Shown: piece after piece, positions 62,623 through 64,000 of the stretch
Layout of the letters: every line of letters starts with the position of its first letter
How positions within the stretch are numbered: the stretch's first letter is position 1
Assembly (NCBI GenBank): GCA_046331665.1
Contig: JAXLQK010000021.1
Span: forward strand, 1 to 64,000
Length of the DNA stretch: 64,000 bases
Source: CAWBAT01 sp046331665
Lineage (GTDB): Bacteria; Acidobacteriota; Terriglobia; Versatilivoradales; Versatilivoraceae
Direction: 5' to 3'
Position numbers and translations under genes: made by a program
The notes under the pieces: generated by a model
Seen by the model: only the letters and a program-made list of their open reading frames with translations
The model's database searches: none
What the model was told of the DNA's origin: nothing

Positions 62623-63553
62623 ATGTTCCAACTGAAAAAGATTCTCTTGCCCGTGGATTTTTCAAATCGTTGCTTGGAAGCTGTCCGGTATGCCTTGCCC
62701 TCTTTGGCAAAACATTTTCAAAGTGAGATTTTCGTTTGTCATGTACTGCCGCCTTATCTGGATTTTGGCTCGCCCGAATTGGGGGTCAATTTGTCCGGGG
62801 AATTTGCGGCGGAGAGGCGAAAGGAGGGAAAGGCACAGCTGGAAAATTTCCTGGCCGGGGTTGAATTGCAGCCCGTTCCGAGTGACACGGTATTGCGGGG
62901 AGGGAGATCCGGCGCGAATGGATTCTGGAAGAAGCACAGTCACTCAACTGTGACTTAATCCTTATGCCGACCTGCTGGTATGGTCCATTTCGCAGACACT
63001 CTTCTGTTCGGTGACCTCAAAGGTCTTGCATGATGCTGAGTGCCCCGTCTGGACTGGGACACTTTCAGTCCGAGTCTCCACCGGTCCTATCGCCTCCGTC
63101 ATACCTTCAGGCGGTGATTGACCCCTTGGGCCGCACAGTGCTCAAACTCTGACGGGCGTCCCAGTTAGCTGCAGAAATGAAAGCCAAGCTGACTCTGATC
63201 CACGTGATTGTGGGCTTAATCCCAAGACCGAAGATTGTTTACTGTTCCCGGAATGGAGAAAATACCTGATCGATCGAGCTCGTGCGGATCTGAGCGTACC
63301 CAGCGCCAGACGGCGGGAACCGCGAGCGGAAATCGAAATGGGCGATATCGCCCAAGCGGTATGCGCGGCTGCGGAATTGAATCAGGTGACCTTCATCGTC
63401 GTGGGTCGGGGTGCCATCAGCAGTGCTTTGGGACGATTTCGAACGCACACCTATACCATCATTCGAGAATCCCCCTCGCTCCAGTTGCTGCGTGTAGTCC
63501 GGAATCGCCAGATGCCGGGCAGTGGTCCGTGTCTTCTTGGACGACTCCGATGA
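62623..63553 (+). pseudogene. Decayed tandem universal-stress-protein gene
   Basis: Read across frames this is a two-domain UspA protein. It starts LKKILLPVDFSNRCLEAVRY, continues FVCHVLPPYLDFG, then GDPARM / ILEEAQSLNCDLILMPT / SVTSKVLHDAECPVWTG, each in a different frame. The second domain has AEMKAKLTLIHVI and VCAAAELNQVTFIVVGRGA. Shifts occur near 62898, 62918 and 63000, and stops interrupt the linker, so no full-length product can be made. The intact open stretches are 62623-62958 and about 63235-63609 or 63338-63553. The number of shifts favours genuine decay over sequencing error. Confidence 0.75.
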
Positions 63554-64000
63554 CTTTGTTTGGAGGAAAGAGAGTCAGCATCCTCAAACTAGTGAATGAT
63601 TGGGACTAAACAGGCTAGAAAGCCCCGGTGACATCGCATCCTCCATTTTCCCCCAATACACCAAGCGAAGATTCCATCGTTTATTCCCTGAAGTTCAGGG
63701 ATTGCTTTGATCAATGAGACGCTCTTCCTTATGAATCGACCTTTCTGTCACCACGAGAGACAACTCGGAAAACCTCGCGAGCTTGAGGAGCTCGGGTGCT
63801 CCTTCCCATTGCAGTCTTTCCAAAGTTCAAGCCAGAGCCTGGAATCCGCCTGCGACCGAATGTTCAAGTACAACTAAAATTTGCATTTTATTCGCATGAA
63901 TAATTTGCCTCCAATAAACCATGCAGAAATCGTAATGAGAATCATCCCGAGGTTGTTCAGGGTTTCTGCTAGAATTGGGGAGACCTTGACTATCAATTTG
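63554..64000. other. Intergenic sequence to window end
   Basis: About 450 bases with no supported gene, RNA or repeat. A pair of short inverted segments near 63680-63710 (CCCTGAAGTTCAGGG) is a weak hairpin only. Confidence 0.4.

Noticed and set aside
1..64000. CRISPR arrays, prophage or complete insertion sequence
   Set aside because: No regularly spaced direct repeats, no integrase, capsid or intact transposase genes were found.

Overview
The window looks like an uncultured member of the Acidobacteriota (inference). The evidence is the gene mix: two Oar-like TonB-dependent receptors with N-terminal carboxypeptidase-regulatory domains, two paired DUF1501 and PSCyt1/DUF1549/DUF1553 loci, several FG-GAP/ASPIC-UnbV (CRTAC1-like) secreted proteins, and many TPR proteins, including a TolB-like/TPR protein. 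Planctomycetota share the PSCyt families but rarely carry the long Oar-type receptors. No rRNA, tRNA, CRISPR array or complete insertion sequence was seen.

Layout. 1-4.6 kb: end of a 2-hydroxyacid dehydrogenase, then a DUF1501 gene and a frameshifted PSCyt gene on the minus strand. 4.8-6.4 kb: a frameshifted reading frame joining a heparinase II/III-like C-terminal domain to a SAM methyltransferase. 6.5-11.8 kb: an FG-GAP pseudogene, a TPR protein and an intact CRTAC1-like protein. 12.0-18.2 kb: a plus-strand sugar-catabolic operon (RpiR regulator, RuBisCO-like protein, rhamnulokinase-like FGGY kinase, TIM-barrel isomerase/epimerase, uroporphyrinogen-decarboxylase-family protein). It faces a large melibiase-like glycosidase at 18.3-21.5 kb. 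21.7-25.7 kb: three tandem paralogous TPR lipoprotein/secreted proteins. 26-37 kb: two Oar-like receptors, each closed by a strong minus-strand terminator. Between them are a signal-peptide-bearing methyltransferase and a repeat island with an RHS remnant. 37.6-41.4 kb: a truncated CRTAC1 fragment, an intact CRTAC1-like gene and a kinesin-light-chain-type TPR gene. 41.5-50.4 kb: a GlcD/GlcF-type oxidoreductase fusion, a second PSCyt + DUF1501 pair, an adenosine-specific-kinase-family protein and a small Rho_N-like protein. 50.5-55.3 kb: enolase, an OYE-family oxidoreductase and a GH88 unsaturated glucuronyl hydrolase on the minus strand, then a secreted DSP-type phosphatase. 55.5-64 kb: a GAF/degenerate GGDEF/DUF4388 protein, two TPR proteins around a divergent control region, aspartate kinase, a tiny membrane protein and a decayed universal-stress-protein gene.

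The overall picture is a heterotroph that takes up and breaks down plant- or polysaccharide-derived sugars (receptors, GH-D and GH88 glycosidases, sugar kinase, isomerase, lactate/glycolate-type dehydrogenase). The most interesting unit is the RuBisCO-like-protein operon: an isomerase and a rhamnulokinase-like kinase are present, but the class II aldolase that normally follows them is absent and a RuBisCO-like protein is encoded instead. Many genes carry frameshifts. Some have a single shift, which could be sequencing error. Others, such as the FG-GAP gene at 6.5-8.5 kb and the universal stress gene at 62.6-63.6 kb, have several and look like true decay.
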